From assembly GCF_900048895.1 (NCBI RefSeq), contig NZ_LT160640.1, positions 1-64,000 on the forward strand: a stretch of DNA of 64,000 nt, read 5' to 3'. The notes beneath the pieces were generated by a model, which saw nothing but the letters and a program-made list of their open reading frames with translations, searched no databases and had not been told where the DNA came from. A program made the position numbers and the translations under genes. This document shows positions 31,036 to 38,894 of the stretch, in pieces; position 1 is the stretch's first letter; the number at the start of each line of letters is the position of its first letter. The DNA comes from Neglectibacter timonensis (GTDB lineage Bacteria > Bacillota > Clostridia > Oscillospirales > Acutalibacteraceae).

Positions 31036-31071
31036 AAAACTGCGCCGCAATTCTCCGCGGCGCAGTTTTTT
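31034..31071 (+). terminator. Terminator of prfB
   Basis: A-run plus CTGCGCCGC (to 31048) pairs with GCGGCGCAG plus T-run (31057-31071) around an 8-base loop. A strong intrinsic terminator, starting at the prfB stop codon. Confidence 0.9.
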
Positions 31072-31091
31072 CAGGAAAGGGACGCTGAATT

Positions 31092-31604
31092 ATGAAACTG
31101 AAACTGGTTCCGATTCAAGAGGAAGAGAAGGAAATCCTTAGGAATCTGCTGGAAAAGTACCTGTATGAGTTTTCTCAATATGACGGGGGTACCGTGAATG
31201 CCCTGGGGCTTTACGGCTATTCCTATCTGGATAACTACTGGACGGAGGAAAACCGCTGGGCCTTTTTTCTGAAGGCGGACGGGAAGCTGGCCGGTTTTGC
31301 CATGGTCAACGATTATCCAGAATCGGGGGAAAAGACGGACTTCTGCATGTCGGAATTTTTCGTCATGTACCCATACCGGAAACATGGATTGGGAAAGGAG
31401 GCGGCCTTTGCGCTGTTTGACCGTTTTCCCGGAACCTGGCAGCTGAAGTACCATCCTAAAAACATCCCCTCCGTACATTTTTGGAACAGGGTGGTGGCAG
31501 AATATACCCATGGAGAGTTTCGATCGGTCCCAGGCAATTCACAGTTTCCTTACGGAGACGGTTCGCCCGGTCAAGTTCTTTATTTCACTGCGCGGAAAGG
31601 GTAA
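31092..31604 (+). CDS. GNAT-family N-acetyltransferase
   Basis: A 170-residue acetyltransferase with the acetyl-CoA loop YPYRKHGLGKEAAFALF near residue 95 and a late SVHFWNRVVAEYT helix. The N-terminal region (LLEKYLYEFSQYDGG) matches a GNAT subgroup common in Firmicutes, of unknown substrate. It follows the prfB terminator and so probably has its own promoter or depends on readthrough. Confidence 0.82.
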   Translation: MKLKLVPIQEEEKEILRNLLEKYLYEFSQYDGGTVNALGLYGYSYLDNYWTEENRWAFFLKADGKLAGFAMVNDYPESGEKTDFCMSEFFVMYPYRKHGLGKEAAFALFDRFPGTWQLKYHPKNIPSVHFWNRVVAEYTHGEFRSVPGNSQFPYGDGSPGQVLYFTARKG

Positions 31605-31812
31605 GAAAGTCGAAAAATCCCCTTTCCTATTTGAATTCTTTATGATAGAATATGTTTTAAGCCAAAATCTAACAATAAATCTATTGGCTGGTTGCCGCTG
31701 GCTTTCCAAAAATATTTCTGCTTGGAAAGCGAACAGCCCCATTTAGCAGGAGACAGTTGCTGAATGCGATCGCTGAATCATGCTGAAATGCATGGTAGAA
31801 AGGATGGTACAA

Positions 31813-33072
31813 ATGAACACAAAAGCTTTTGAAACGTACGAATCTGAAGTCCGCTCTTACTGCCGCAATTTCCCTGCGGTGTTCACCACCGCCAAGGGGC
31901 CGTTTCTTTACGATGAGGACGGCAGGGAATATATCGATTTCTTCTGCGGCGCGGGAGGGCTTAACTACGGGCACAACAACGACTACATCAAGTCAAGGCT
32001 GCTCTCTTATCTGGAGAGCGACGGTGTTATGCATGCGCTGGATATGTATACAGTGCCCAAGCGTGAGTTCATTGAATTTTATGAAGAAAAGATCTTGAAG
32101 CCCAGAGGGCTCAATTATAAAATTCAGTTTGCAGGCCCTACCGGGACCAATGCGGTGGAAGCGGCCTTGAAACTCGCCCGAAAGGTGAAAAAGCGCACCA
32201 ATATTTTTGCCATGATGGGCGCGTTCCACGGAATGACGCTGGGTTCGATCGCCATGACGACGGATGCTTCTTCCAGGGCCGGCGCAGGCGTACCCCTCAC
32301 CAATGTGACCCATATTCCTGCTCCTTATATGTTTCCGGAACTAGACACCCTGAACTATATTGAAACGCTTTTGACGGATGACCATTCGGGCGTGGACAAG
32401 CCAGCTGCTATTGTGCTGGAAACCGTACAGGCGGACGGCGGCATCAATGTGTTTGATGTGGAATGGCTGAAGGGGATCCGTGCTATCTGTGATAAGCATG
32501 ATATTTTGATGGTGGTCGACGATGTGCAGGTAGGCTGTGCGCGTACCGGTACCTTTTTCTCCTTTGAACGGGCGGGTATCGTACCTGATATTGTCACCCA
32601 GTCCAAATCCATCGGCGGTTATGGCATGCCGTTCGCACTGGTATTGATCCGGCCGGAGCTGGATCTTTGGGAACCCGGCGAGCATAACGGTACCTTCCGG
32701 GGCTATCAACTTTCCATGATTGCCGCCAAAGCAGGTTTGGAGGTTATGCTCAACGAACATGTGGAGGAGCGGGTACAGAAGCTTTCCGCCGTCATCGCGC
32801 AGGCCATGGAGGAAATCCAGGCGCTTTCTCCGGAGAAAATAAAAACCCGCGGCATGGGCTTTGTCTGGGGCGTGGATTTCTGGCGCTTTGACCATGACGG
32901 CGTCACTTCAAAAAAAGTACTGGACGAATGCTTCAAAAACGGCCTGATTGTGGAACGTGTAGGCCGTGGGAATACTGTGGTCAAGGTGATGCCCGAACTG
33001 CTCATAGAAGAGGAGACCCTCAAAAAGGGACTTGATATCCTCAAAAATTCCATTTCCAATGTGATTCGGTAA
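31813..33072 (+). CDS. EctB-like class III aminotransferase
   Basis: A 419-residue PLP enzyme closely resembling diaminobutyrate--2-oxoglutarate transaminase, which converts aspartate semialdehyde to 2,4-diaminobutyrate. Landmarks are DFFCGAGGLNYGHN, FAGPTGTNAVEAALK, VVDDVQVGCARTG (PLP aspartate) and the Schiff-base lysine K265 in TQSKSIGGYG. The ectoine genes ectA and ectC are not next to it, so its product may enter another path or the substrate may differ. The ATG at 31813 has AGAAAGGA eight bases ahead. A tRNA-Leu promoter starts nine bases after its stop. Confidence 0.85.
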   Translation: MNTKAFETYESEVRSYCRNFPAVFTTAKGPFLYDEDGREYIDFFCGAGGLNYGHNNDYIKSRLLSYLESDGVMHALDMYTVPKREFIEFYEEKILKPRGLNYKIQFAGPTGTNAVEAALKLARKVKKRTNIFAMMGAFHGMTLGSIAMTTDASSRAGAGVPLTNVTHIPAPYMFPELDTLNYIETLLTDDHSGVDKPAAIVLETVQADGGINVFDVEWLKGIRAICDKHDILMVVDDVQVGCARTGTFFSFERAGIVPDIVTQSKSIGGYGMPFALVLIRPELDLWEPGEHNGTFRGYQLSMIAAKAGLEVMLNEHVEERVQKLSAVIAQAMEEIQALSPEKIKTRGMGFVWGVDFWRFDHDGVTSKKVLDECFKNGLIVERVGRGNTVVKVMPELLIEEETLKKGLDILKNSISNVIR

Positions 33073-33080
33073 AAATAGAG

Positions 33081-33109
33081 TTGACTTTTTTGCCTGTACT
33101 GGGTATAAT
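33081..33109 (+). promoter_or_regulatory. Promoter of tRNA-Leu
   Basis: TTGACT (33081-33086), a 17-base spacer, and a perfect TATAAT (33104-33109), 21 bases before the mature tRNA. Confidence 0.88.
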
Positions 33110-33130
33110 GATTCCGTTGCGCCAGAATAT

Positions 33131-33217
33131 GCCGGTGTGATGGAATTGGCAGACGTAGTGGACTCAAAATCCACCGGTAGCGATACCGTGCCGGTTCGAG
33201 TCCGGCCACCGGCACCA
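33131..33217 (+). tRNA. tRNA-Leu(CAA)
   Basis: An 87-base class II tRNA with a long variable arm. The acceptor GCCGGTG pairs with CACCGGC, the anticodon loop is CTCAAAA (anticodon CAA, codon UUG), the T-loop is TTCGAGT, and CCA is encoded. Confidence 0.96.
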
Positions 33218-33243
33218 GTTTGAATGTTCATAGCGACATTCGA

Positions 33244-33284
33244 AAAACAAGGATAGTCTTTATTGACTATCCTTGTTTTCTTTT
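33244..33284 (+). terminator. Terminator of tRNA-Leu
   Basis: A perfect 15-bp stem (33244-33258 with 33265-33279) with a 6-base loop, followed by a T-rich stretch. Confidence 0.9.
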
Positions 33285-33363
33285 AGAGGATATCAGGGCA
33301 GCCCTGACAAGCTGCCTTTTTGGGACAAACGGCGATGCTTGCCGATCTTGTTAATGTCCATAC

Positions 33364-33392
33364 TTGCTGCTTGGGGCGAAATGTAGTATACT
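33364..33392 (+). promoter_or_regulatory. Promoter of the 33431 gene
   Basis: TTGCTG (33364-33369), 17 bases, TATACT (33387-33392), about 38 bases before the start codon. It lies inside the longer possible frame and supports the 33431 start. Confidence 0.65.
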
Positions 33393-33430
33393 GCTGTAGA
33401 GTTGTGTTATACAAATCCAGGAGGTTTATA

Positions 33431-33937
33431 ATGAAGAAATGGGAAGAGTTTATTTTCGAATTTTATGAGATGATAAGCGACGAAGAAAAGCTTGTCTATC
33501 AGCCCATCATTGAAACATTAATAAACTTGGATTATACGCCCCTGAAAAAAAGGACAAAAGGGTTTATCCTTTCGTTTAGCAACCTTGCTCACAACAGAGT
33601 ATTGGCACGATTCGGCGTCCGAGAGGGCGGGGAAAAAGCTTTTTTTGGATTGCGTTTTTCATCGTGCGTGTATTACTCAGACAAATTTGCCAATGTTATA
33701 CGAGAAAGAATTTTGGCACGCAATAACCGCCTTGCAAAATGCGGACAATGCGGATATTGTAAGGGCGGCAAGCACGTTTATACCTATACGTTTCCTGATG
33801 GGGAGATCAAAGCCGCATGCGGTGCGTTTGTACTGGAAATACCCGATGTAACGTTAACCGATGTCGACGAAATCAAAAGACTGATTCATGAACAGCATGA
33901 ATACTTTATGAAGAATGCATTGTACCTTCCTAAATAA
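33431..33937 (+). CDS. Hypothetical protein with CxxCxxC cysteine cluster
   Basis: A 168-residue soluble protein I do not recognise. The middle carries a tight cysteine group, KCGQCGYCKGGKHVYTY, followed later by CGAFVLEIP, a likely zinc site. The N-terminal third is helical and acidic (KKWEEFIFEFYEMISDEEK). AGGAGGT lies directly ahead of the ATG. Flanked by tRNA-Leu and a decayed gene, it could be accessory DNA. Its AT-rich composition resembles that of the 6044-7718 genes. Confidence 0.65.
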   Translation: MKKWEEFIFEFYEMISDEEKLVYQPIIETLINLDYTPLKKRTKGFILSFSNLAHNRVLARFGVREGGEKAFFGLRFSSCVYYSDKFANVIRERILARNNRLAKCGQCGYCKGGKHVYTYTFPDGEIKAACGAFVLEIPDVTLTDVDEIKRLIHEQHEYFMKNALYLPK

Positions 33938-34039
33938 TATTTTCAATAAGACACAAGCCGATAAATTAGCAGTATCTCGAAACAACACAACGATACAGTG
34001 CCTTTCGCCTCTGTCGTTATGAACATTCGTACCAAGTTG

Positions 34040-34076
34040 AAAGCTACATTTTGATTTTTCAAGATGTAGCTTTTTT
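34040..34076 (+). terminator. Terminator downstream of the 33431 gene
   Basis: AAAGCTACAT (34040-34049) pairs with ATGTAGCTTT (34064-34073) and is followed by a T-run. Confidence 0.8.
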
Positions 34077-34104
34077 CATGTTTTCAAGCGAAGAAATGAC
34101 CTCC

Positions 34105-34378
34105 ATGCTATACGTTTGAATTTGCGTATGGAAACGTATCACCGGAAGCCCAGTCTTTTGACAAGGATTCAAAGTATGGAAGGGCAATCGGGCTGGCGGC
34201 GGTCATAGAGCAGGAATTGATGGACAGGCTGGGTACGCAGGAGAAAGACCTGTTTCAAAAGTATGCCGACGTGCAAAATGAAGTAAACCAGCTTACCGCG
34301 GTTAGGAGCCTTGTTTATGGGTTCAAGGCGGGCTTGATTATGACCGCGGAGGCATTCATAGGAATGGAAGAATTGTGA
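34105..34378 (+). pseudogene. Frameshifted remnant of a DUF6809-like small protein
   Basis: From 34115 to the TGA at 34376-34378 one frame encodes a coherent helical protein containing YGNVSPEAQSFDKD, ELMDRLGTQEKDLFQKY and LVYGFKAGLIMTAEAF. This resembles the small DUF6809-type proteins of Clostridia. That frame has no usable start; ATG CTA TAC at 34105-34113 would supply one if G34114 were absent. An in-frame TGA lies just upstream. I read it as a pseudogene with a one-base insertion, or a gene using an unseen start. Confidence 0.5.
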
Positions 34379-34460
34379 GAGTCTAACCGGTTTCGGAAGT
34401 GGGAGATTCCCTGCGCGGACCGGCAGCACAGGACAGATGGACTCAGGCAGACAGTCATGA

Positions 34461-34500
34461 TAAAGGGGGCGCCGCAGTAAAAACTGCGGCGCCCCCTTTA
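34461..34500. terminator. Bidirectional terminator downstream of the catalase gene
   Basis: A perfect 18-bp GC-rich stem (34461-34478 with 34483-34500) with an AAAA loop and A/T flanks. It ends the catalase transcript on the minus strand and any plus-strand transcript from 34105. Confidence 0.9.
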
Positions 34501-34534
34501 TCAGTTTTTTTCAAAAAACCAGCAAATCCTGCGG

Positions 34535-36040
34535 TCAGTCGTGCAGCGTGGCTTCAATCAGGGTTTTGTGATCCCCTTCCGCCAGCTTTTTCACTTTTTC
34601 AAGATCAAGACCCATGGCCGCTGTAATGCGCTCCCCATAGGAGTGATCGGCCCAGTAGCAATGTACCGCATGACGGTACTTGATGTTTTCCGTGACTGGC
34701 TCGATGTTTCTGGCAGTGTTTTCAATCAGCAAGGCCCGTTTCTCTTCGGTCATGACACGCCACAGATCGCCTCCTGCACGGAAGCAGTTATCCGTAGGGT
34801 CTTCCTGCGGGTTATAAGCGTACATGGCGCCGGAGAGATCCAGCGGCGGTTCCATCACTTCGGGCTGAGCCGCCCATTCCCCCTGGCTGTTTGGAGAGTA
34901 AGCCGGAGCTCCGCCATAGTTGCCGTCAGTGCGCATGAAACCGTCTCTATGATAGTCATGAACCTCCACCTTGGGGCGGTTGACAGGAATCTGGTTGTAG
35001 TTGACCCCCAAACGGTAGCGCTGAGCATCGCCGTATACGAAGAGCCGACCTTGCAAGAATTTGTCGGGAGAAAAGCCGATGCCGGGCACCACGTGGGCAG
35101 GGGTGAAAGCGGCCTGCTCCACCTCGGCAAAGTAGTTTTCCGGATTCCGGTTGAGCTCGAGTACGCCTACCTCATGGAGCGGGTACTCACTGTGCCGCCA
35201 GATTTTGGTGATGTCAAAGGGGTTTTCATAATGCTTGAGGGCCTGCTCTTCGGTCATAATCTGAACGTACATTGTCCATCTGGGGTATTCTCCGCGCTCA
35301 ATGGCCTCGTAAAGATCCCTGCCATGGCTCTCCCGGTCTTTGGCAATGAGGGCTTCTGCTTCTGCATCCGTCAGATTTTTAATTCCTTGCTGCGTTCTGA
35401 AGTGGAATTTGCACCACACCCGCTCATTTTTATCGTTGTAGAAGGAAAACGTGTGCTCCCCATAGAAATGCATGTGCCGGAAGGAGGCGGGAATCCCCCG
35501 GTCTGACATGACCACTGTGGTCTGGTGGAAGGTCTCCGGCAGCAGCGTCCAAAAGTCCCAATTGTTTTGGGCGGAGCGCATACCGGTTCGGGGATCCCGC
35601 TTGACGGCCCGGTTCAGGTCGGGAAAATTATGTACATCCCGAAGGAAGAAAGTCGGCGTGTTGTTGCCAACCAGATCCCAGTTTCCTTCTTCCGTATAAA
35701 ATTTGACCGCAACACCGCGGATATCCCGTTCGGCATCCGCCGCACCACGCTCTCCAGCCACCGTGGAAAAACGGAGGAAAAGCTCTGTCTTGGCTCCAGG
35801 CTGAAGAACTTTAGCTTTCGTCCACTGGGAAATGTCATGAGTAACGGTCAGGCAGCCGTAGGCTCCCCAGCCTTTTGCGTGCATGCGTCGTTCCGGTATC
35901 ACTTCCCGATCAAAATGGGCCAGTTTTTCCAGCAGCCAGACATCCTGCAGCATGACAGGGCCCCGCGGACCCGCCGTTAAGGAATGCTCATTTTCTGCTA
36001 CTGGCGCGCCTGCTTCATTCGTCAGCTTTTTGTTTTCCAT
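34535..36040 (-). CDS. katA: Monofunctional heme catalase
   Basis: A 501-residue small-subunit catalase, which dismutates hydrogen peroxide in the cytoplasm. The distal histidine is H54 ([12 protein letters not shown]), the distal asparagine is N127 ([11 protein letters not shown]), and the proximal heme ligand is Y336 ([14 protein letters not shown]). Length and all core motifs are normal, so it should be active given heme. Catalase is uncommon in strict anaerobes and no heme synthesis genes are nearby. A palindrome overlapping its promoter suggests peroxide- or metal-responsive repression. Confidence 0.96.
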   Translation of the reverse strand: MENKKLTNEAGAPVAENEHSLTAGPRGPVMLQDVWLLEKLAHFDREVIPERRMHAKGWGAYGCLTVTHDISQWTKAKVLQPGAKTELFLRFSTVAGERGAADAERDIRGVAVKFYTEEGNWDLVGNNTPTFFLRDVHNFPDLNRAVKRDPRTGMRSAQNNWDFWTLLPETFHQTTVVMSDRGIPASFRHMHFYGEHTFSFYNDKNERVWCKFHFRTQQGIKNLTDAEAEALIAKDRESHGRDLYEAIERGEYPRWTMYVQIMTEEQALKHYENPFDITKIWRHSEYPLHEVGVLELNRNPENYFAEVEQAAFTPAHVVPGIGFSPDKFLQGRLFVYGDAQRYRLGVNYNQIPVNRPKVEVHDYHRDGFMRTDGNYGGAPAYSPNSQGEWAAQPEVMEPPLDLSGAMYAYNPQEDPTDNCFRAGGDLWRVMTEEKRALLIENTARNIEPVTENIKYRHAVHCYWADHSYGERITAAMGLDLEKVKKLAEGDHKTLIEATLHD

Positions 36041-36401
36041 GATTCACACCTCTTTCTAAAAATAATATTTAATCTTATTTTTAAAATACCACAATTTTTA
36101 TGGAAAATCAAGGAAAACTTTTTGAGAATTTGAACTATTGATGTATGGCGCATTGCATGGAAGCAATAGAGATTAAGCTTTTTGGAAATCTGGATATGAC
36201 CGGCAGATTTGAACCCTGCAGGATTTAGCGGAGGATCGACAGGCGCTGGTGCGTTCTGACTTGTGTCCGGCCGTAAGGATGCAGAAAATTGTGATTGACA
36301 GAACGGATGGGGTGCGGTATCGTTTATCTGGAGAAGCCGCATCGTGTGCTGCGGCGCCCTGAGATTGTTTTTCCAAGAGAAAGCATATGGAGGATTTTGA
36401 A
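36041..36401. other. Intergenic region between katA and the allulose epimerase
   Basis: This 361-base stretch between divergent genes contains the catalase promoter and operator at its left end (36058-36111). Beyond about 36120 I see no gene, no clear hairpin and no strong sigma-A promoter for the epimerase. Only its ribosome site GGAGG (near 36389) is plain. Confidence 0.6.
36058..36111 (-). promoter_or_regulatory. Catalase promoter with 25-bp palindromic operator
   Basis: On the minus strand TTGATT (36106-36111), 17 bases, TATTTT (36083-36088). Immediately downstream, 36058-36082 is an inverted repeat: AAAAATAA, 9-base centre, TTATTTTT. Size and AT-rich symmetry recall PerR/Fur-family boxes, though not an exact PerR consensus. 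Binding here would block transcription. Regulator identity is inference. Confidence 0.55.
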
Positions 36402-37277
36402 ATGAAATATGGGATTTACAATGCTTATTGGACCAGGGAATGGTCCTCGGATTACAAGTACTATATCCAGAAAGTAAAGCAATTGGGCTTCGACATTCTG
36501 GAAATCTCCTGCGCCGCGCTGCAGAGCGACTATACGGAGGATAAGCAGCTGCTGGAGCTGAAAAAGTGCGCTGAAGAAAACGGTGTAATCCTCACTGCCG
36601 GTTACGGTCCAACCAAGGAACAGAATATCTGTTCTCCGGATCCGGAGGTGGTCAAACGGGCAATGCAGTTTTTTACCAACCTAATCCCGAAGCTTCATCT
36701 GATGGATATCAAAATTCTGGGCGGCGGACTGTACTCTTACTGGCCGCTGGACATGGCGCTGCCGATGGACAAGGAAGCCGATACGGAACGTGCCATACAG
36801 AACATGCGTGTTTTGGCCAAGGTTGCCGAGGAATACGATGTGACGCTGGGCATGGAGGTGCTCAACCGCTACGAGGGATATATGCTCAATACCTGCGAGG
36901 AAGCGCTGCGCTTTGTGGACGCTGTGGGAAGCACTCATGTCAAAGTCATGCTGGATACCTTCCACATGAACATTGAGGAGGATAACATGGCGGCGGCCAT
37001 CCGTATGGCAGGAGATAAGCTGGGGCATTTGCACCTCGGCGAGCAGAACCGGCTTGTGCCCGGCATAGGGACCCTGCCGTGGGCGGAGATTGGTCAAGCG
37101 CTGCGCGACATCGATTACCAGGGCGCTGCAGTAATGGAACCTTTTGTGATGAGCGGTGGAACGATTGGAAAAGAGATCAAGGTCTGGCGGGATCTGGTGC
37201 CGGATGCCGATGAGGAGAGGCTGGACCGGGATGCCAAGGGCGCGCTCGAGTTTGTGCGCCATGTGTTTGAGCGGTGA
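36402..37277 (+). CDS. D-psicose (D-allulose) 3-epimerase
   Basis: A 291-residue TIM-barrel ketose 3-epimerase, interconverting D-fructose and D-allulose with a divalent metal. The catalytic set is E152 (LEVLNR region, here GMEVLNRYEGY), D185 (VMLDTFHMN), H211 (LGHLHLGE) and E246 (VMEPFV), at the same spacing as clostridial allulose epimerases. The N-terminus MKYGIYNAYW and the FDILEI motif agree. The ATG at 36402 follows GGAGG by eight bases. It precedes a GH32-like hydrolase and a LacI regulator, so it probably serves catabolism of allulose or allulose-containing sugars. Confidence 0.92.
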   Translation: MKYGIYNAYWTREWSSDYKYYIQKVKQLGFDILEISCAALQSDYTEDKQLLELKKCAEENGVILTAGYGPTKEQNICSPDPEVVKRAMQFFTNLIPKLHLMDIKILGGGLYSYWPLDMALPMDKEADTERAIQNMRVLAKVAEEYDVTLGMEVLNRYEGYMLNTCEEALRFVDAVGSTHVKVMLDTFHMNIEEDNMAAAIRMAGDKLGHLHLGEQNRLVPGIGTLPWAEIGQALRDIDYQGAAVMEPFVMSGGTIGKEIKVWRDLVPDADEERLDRDAKGALEFVRHVFER

Positions 37278-37303
37278 GTTGAATCAGAAGAACTGTGAAA
37301 CGG

Positions 37304-37345
37304 GGACTGCAGCAGCGCCGATGGCGCTGCTGCAGTCCTATATTT
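37304..37345 (+). terminator. Terminator of the epimerase gene
   Basis: A perfect 16-bp stem (37304-37319 with 37323-37338) with a 3-base loop, followed by TATATTTT. It separates the epimerase transcript from the hydrolase gene. Confidence 0.85.
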
Positions 37346-37401
37346 TGGCGGCTTCTGCTTGTTTAACAAAAAGCATTTGTTTCTTTTGTGAGATTTGACG
37401 C

Positions 37402-37469
37402 TTTACTTTTACCATTCGATCGAATAGACTAAAAGCAAACGATTGCGCAATCGTTTGCTTTTAGTCTAT
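37402..37469 (+). promoter_or_regulatory. Hydrolase promoter with perfect 46-bp palindrome
   Basis: TTTACT (37402-37407), 17 bases, TAGACT (37425-37430) form a plausible promoter. From 37424 to 37469 the sequence is a perfect palindrome with 23-base arms and no loop. Its core AAACGATTGCGCAATCGTTT has the centre and symmetry of LacI/GalR-family operators. A smaller palindrome ATTCGATCGAAT (37414-37425) overlaps its left edge. The LacI-type regulator encoded at 38895 is the obvious candidate to bind here. Confidence 0.75.
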
Positions 37470-37487
37470 GAAATGAGGGAGAAACAG

Positions 37488-38867
37488 ATGCAAAAGATTT
37501 ATTATCAGCCGGAAAATGCATATTTTGGGGATTGTATGCCGTTTTATCACAACGGCAAGTTCTATGTGTTCCACCAAAGGGACAGCCGGGATCCTGTCCC
37601 TTTTGAACCCTTCGAATGGTCTCTGGCAGTGACAGAGGATTTTGTGCACTATGAAGACAAGGGAGTAGCTATCGCAAAAGGAGGGGAGGAGGATCCCGAC
37701 CAATACATCTACGCCGGCAGCGTCTTCCAGGGAGAAGGCCGCTTTCACGCCCTGTATGCGGTATATAACCGCAATTACCCTAAGCAAGGGAAGCCTTCCC
37801 AGGCCTTGATGCGCGCAGTCAGCGACGACTTGCTGCATTGGGAAAAGTGCGGGGAGTTTTTCCTTCCCGCCCCGGAGGGCTATGATGGAAATGACTGGAG
37901 AGATCCCTATATCCTATGGGATGAGGGCAGCGAAGAATACATTATGATACTGGGGGCACGCAAGCTGGAGGGGAAAAAGGTACGCACCGGCTGCACAGTC
38001 TGGTATACCTCGAAGGATTTGGAGCATTGGGAATTCCAGGGGGATTTTTGGGCGCCGAATCTCTACAGTATGCACGAAATGCCCGATCTGTTCCGAATCG
38101 GCGACTGGTGGTATCTGTTGACCACAGAATACAGCGAAAAGAGCAAAACGGTTTACAGGATGAGCCGTTCCCTTCATGGCCCGTGGGCTGCGCCGAAAGA
38201 TGATGCCTTTGATGGGAGGGCTTACTATGCCGCACGCAGTGCTGCCAGTGAACAGGGACGTTTTCTGTTCGGATGGGTCCCCACACGCGTAGGGGAAAGC
38301 GATATGGGAAACTGGCACTGGGGAGGCACTCTCGTCGTACTGGAGGTGTATCAGCGTCCGGACGGAACCCTGGGCACTAAGACGCCTGACACGGTCCGTC
38401 GCTTTTTTGGTGAGCCCCAGTCTACACAAATCGGCCGGATTTTCAATCAGGACGGTGTGGCTGAATTGGACGTGGCAGATGAAATCGGGGATACTTTCTG
38501 TTATGAAGCTCGAATCCGGTTCAGTGAGAACACTCACAGCTTTGGGGTACGGCTCTATGAGGATGACTATGATGGAGACGCCTACCGGTTCCACATAGCG
38601 GTCTCTGAAAATAGGATGCTGTTCGACAAGACCCCTAATCAAAACTGGTATCGGTGTCAGAATATAGGGCTGGACCGCCCGGTTTTCCTGGAACCTGGAA
38701 GGGAGTGCGTCCTGCAGCTGGTTGTGGATGGCACCATTGCCACCTGCTTCCTTGACGGGGTTGCACTGAACGTGCGCATGTATCAAAAACAGGGAAAAAA
38801 GATAGTGCTCTATGTTGACAGCGGTGAACTCACGATAGTATCATCTAACATAGCCAAAGTGAAATAA
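37488..38867 (+). CDS. GH32-like beta-fructosidase-type glycoside hydrolase
   Basis: A 459-residue intracellular protein (no signal peptide) with a five-blade propeller (about 1-300) and a C-terminal beta-sandwich (about 320-459), the GH32 layout. Catalytic candidates are D15 (FGDCMPFYHNGKFYVFH), D139 in the RDP motif (NDWRDPYI) and E197 (HEMPDLF). The nucleophile block is the GDCMPFY variant rather than WMNDPNG, so the substrate may not be a common fructan. With allulose epimerase upstream and a LacI regulator behind, it may release fructose or allulose from an intracellular oligosaccharide. The ATG at 37488 follows GAGGGA. Confidence 0.83.
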   Translation: MQKIYYQPENAYFGDCMPFYHNGKFYVFHQRDSRDPVPFEPFEWSLAVTEDFVHYEDKGVAIAKGGEEDPDQYIYAGSVFQGEGRFHALYAVYNRNYPKQGKPSQALMRAVSDDLLHWEKCGEFFLPAPEGYDGNDWRDPYILWDEGSEEYIMILGARKLEGKKVRTGCTVWYTSKDLEHWEFQGDFWAPNLYSMHEMPDLFRIGDWWYLLTTEYSEKSKTVYRMSRSLHGPWAAPKDDAFDGRAYYAARSAASEQGRFLFGWVPTRVGESDMGNWHWGGTLVVLEVYQRPDGTLGTKTPDTVRRFFGEPQSTQIGRIFNQDGVAELDVADEIGDTFCYEARIRFSENTHSFGVRLYEDDYDGDAYRFHIAVSENRMLFDKTPNQNWYRCQNIGLDRPVFLEPGRECVLQLVVDGTIATCFLDGVALNVRMYQKQGKKIVLYVDSGELTIVSSNIAKVK

Positions 38868-38894
38868 TTCGCAGCTGCCAAAGGGGGCCTGAAT

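Noticed and set aside
30031-31050. A 339-residue minus-strand frame over prfB
   Set aside because: It is the antisense shadow of prfB, whose RF2 motifs and promoter are clear.
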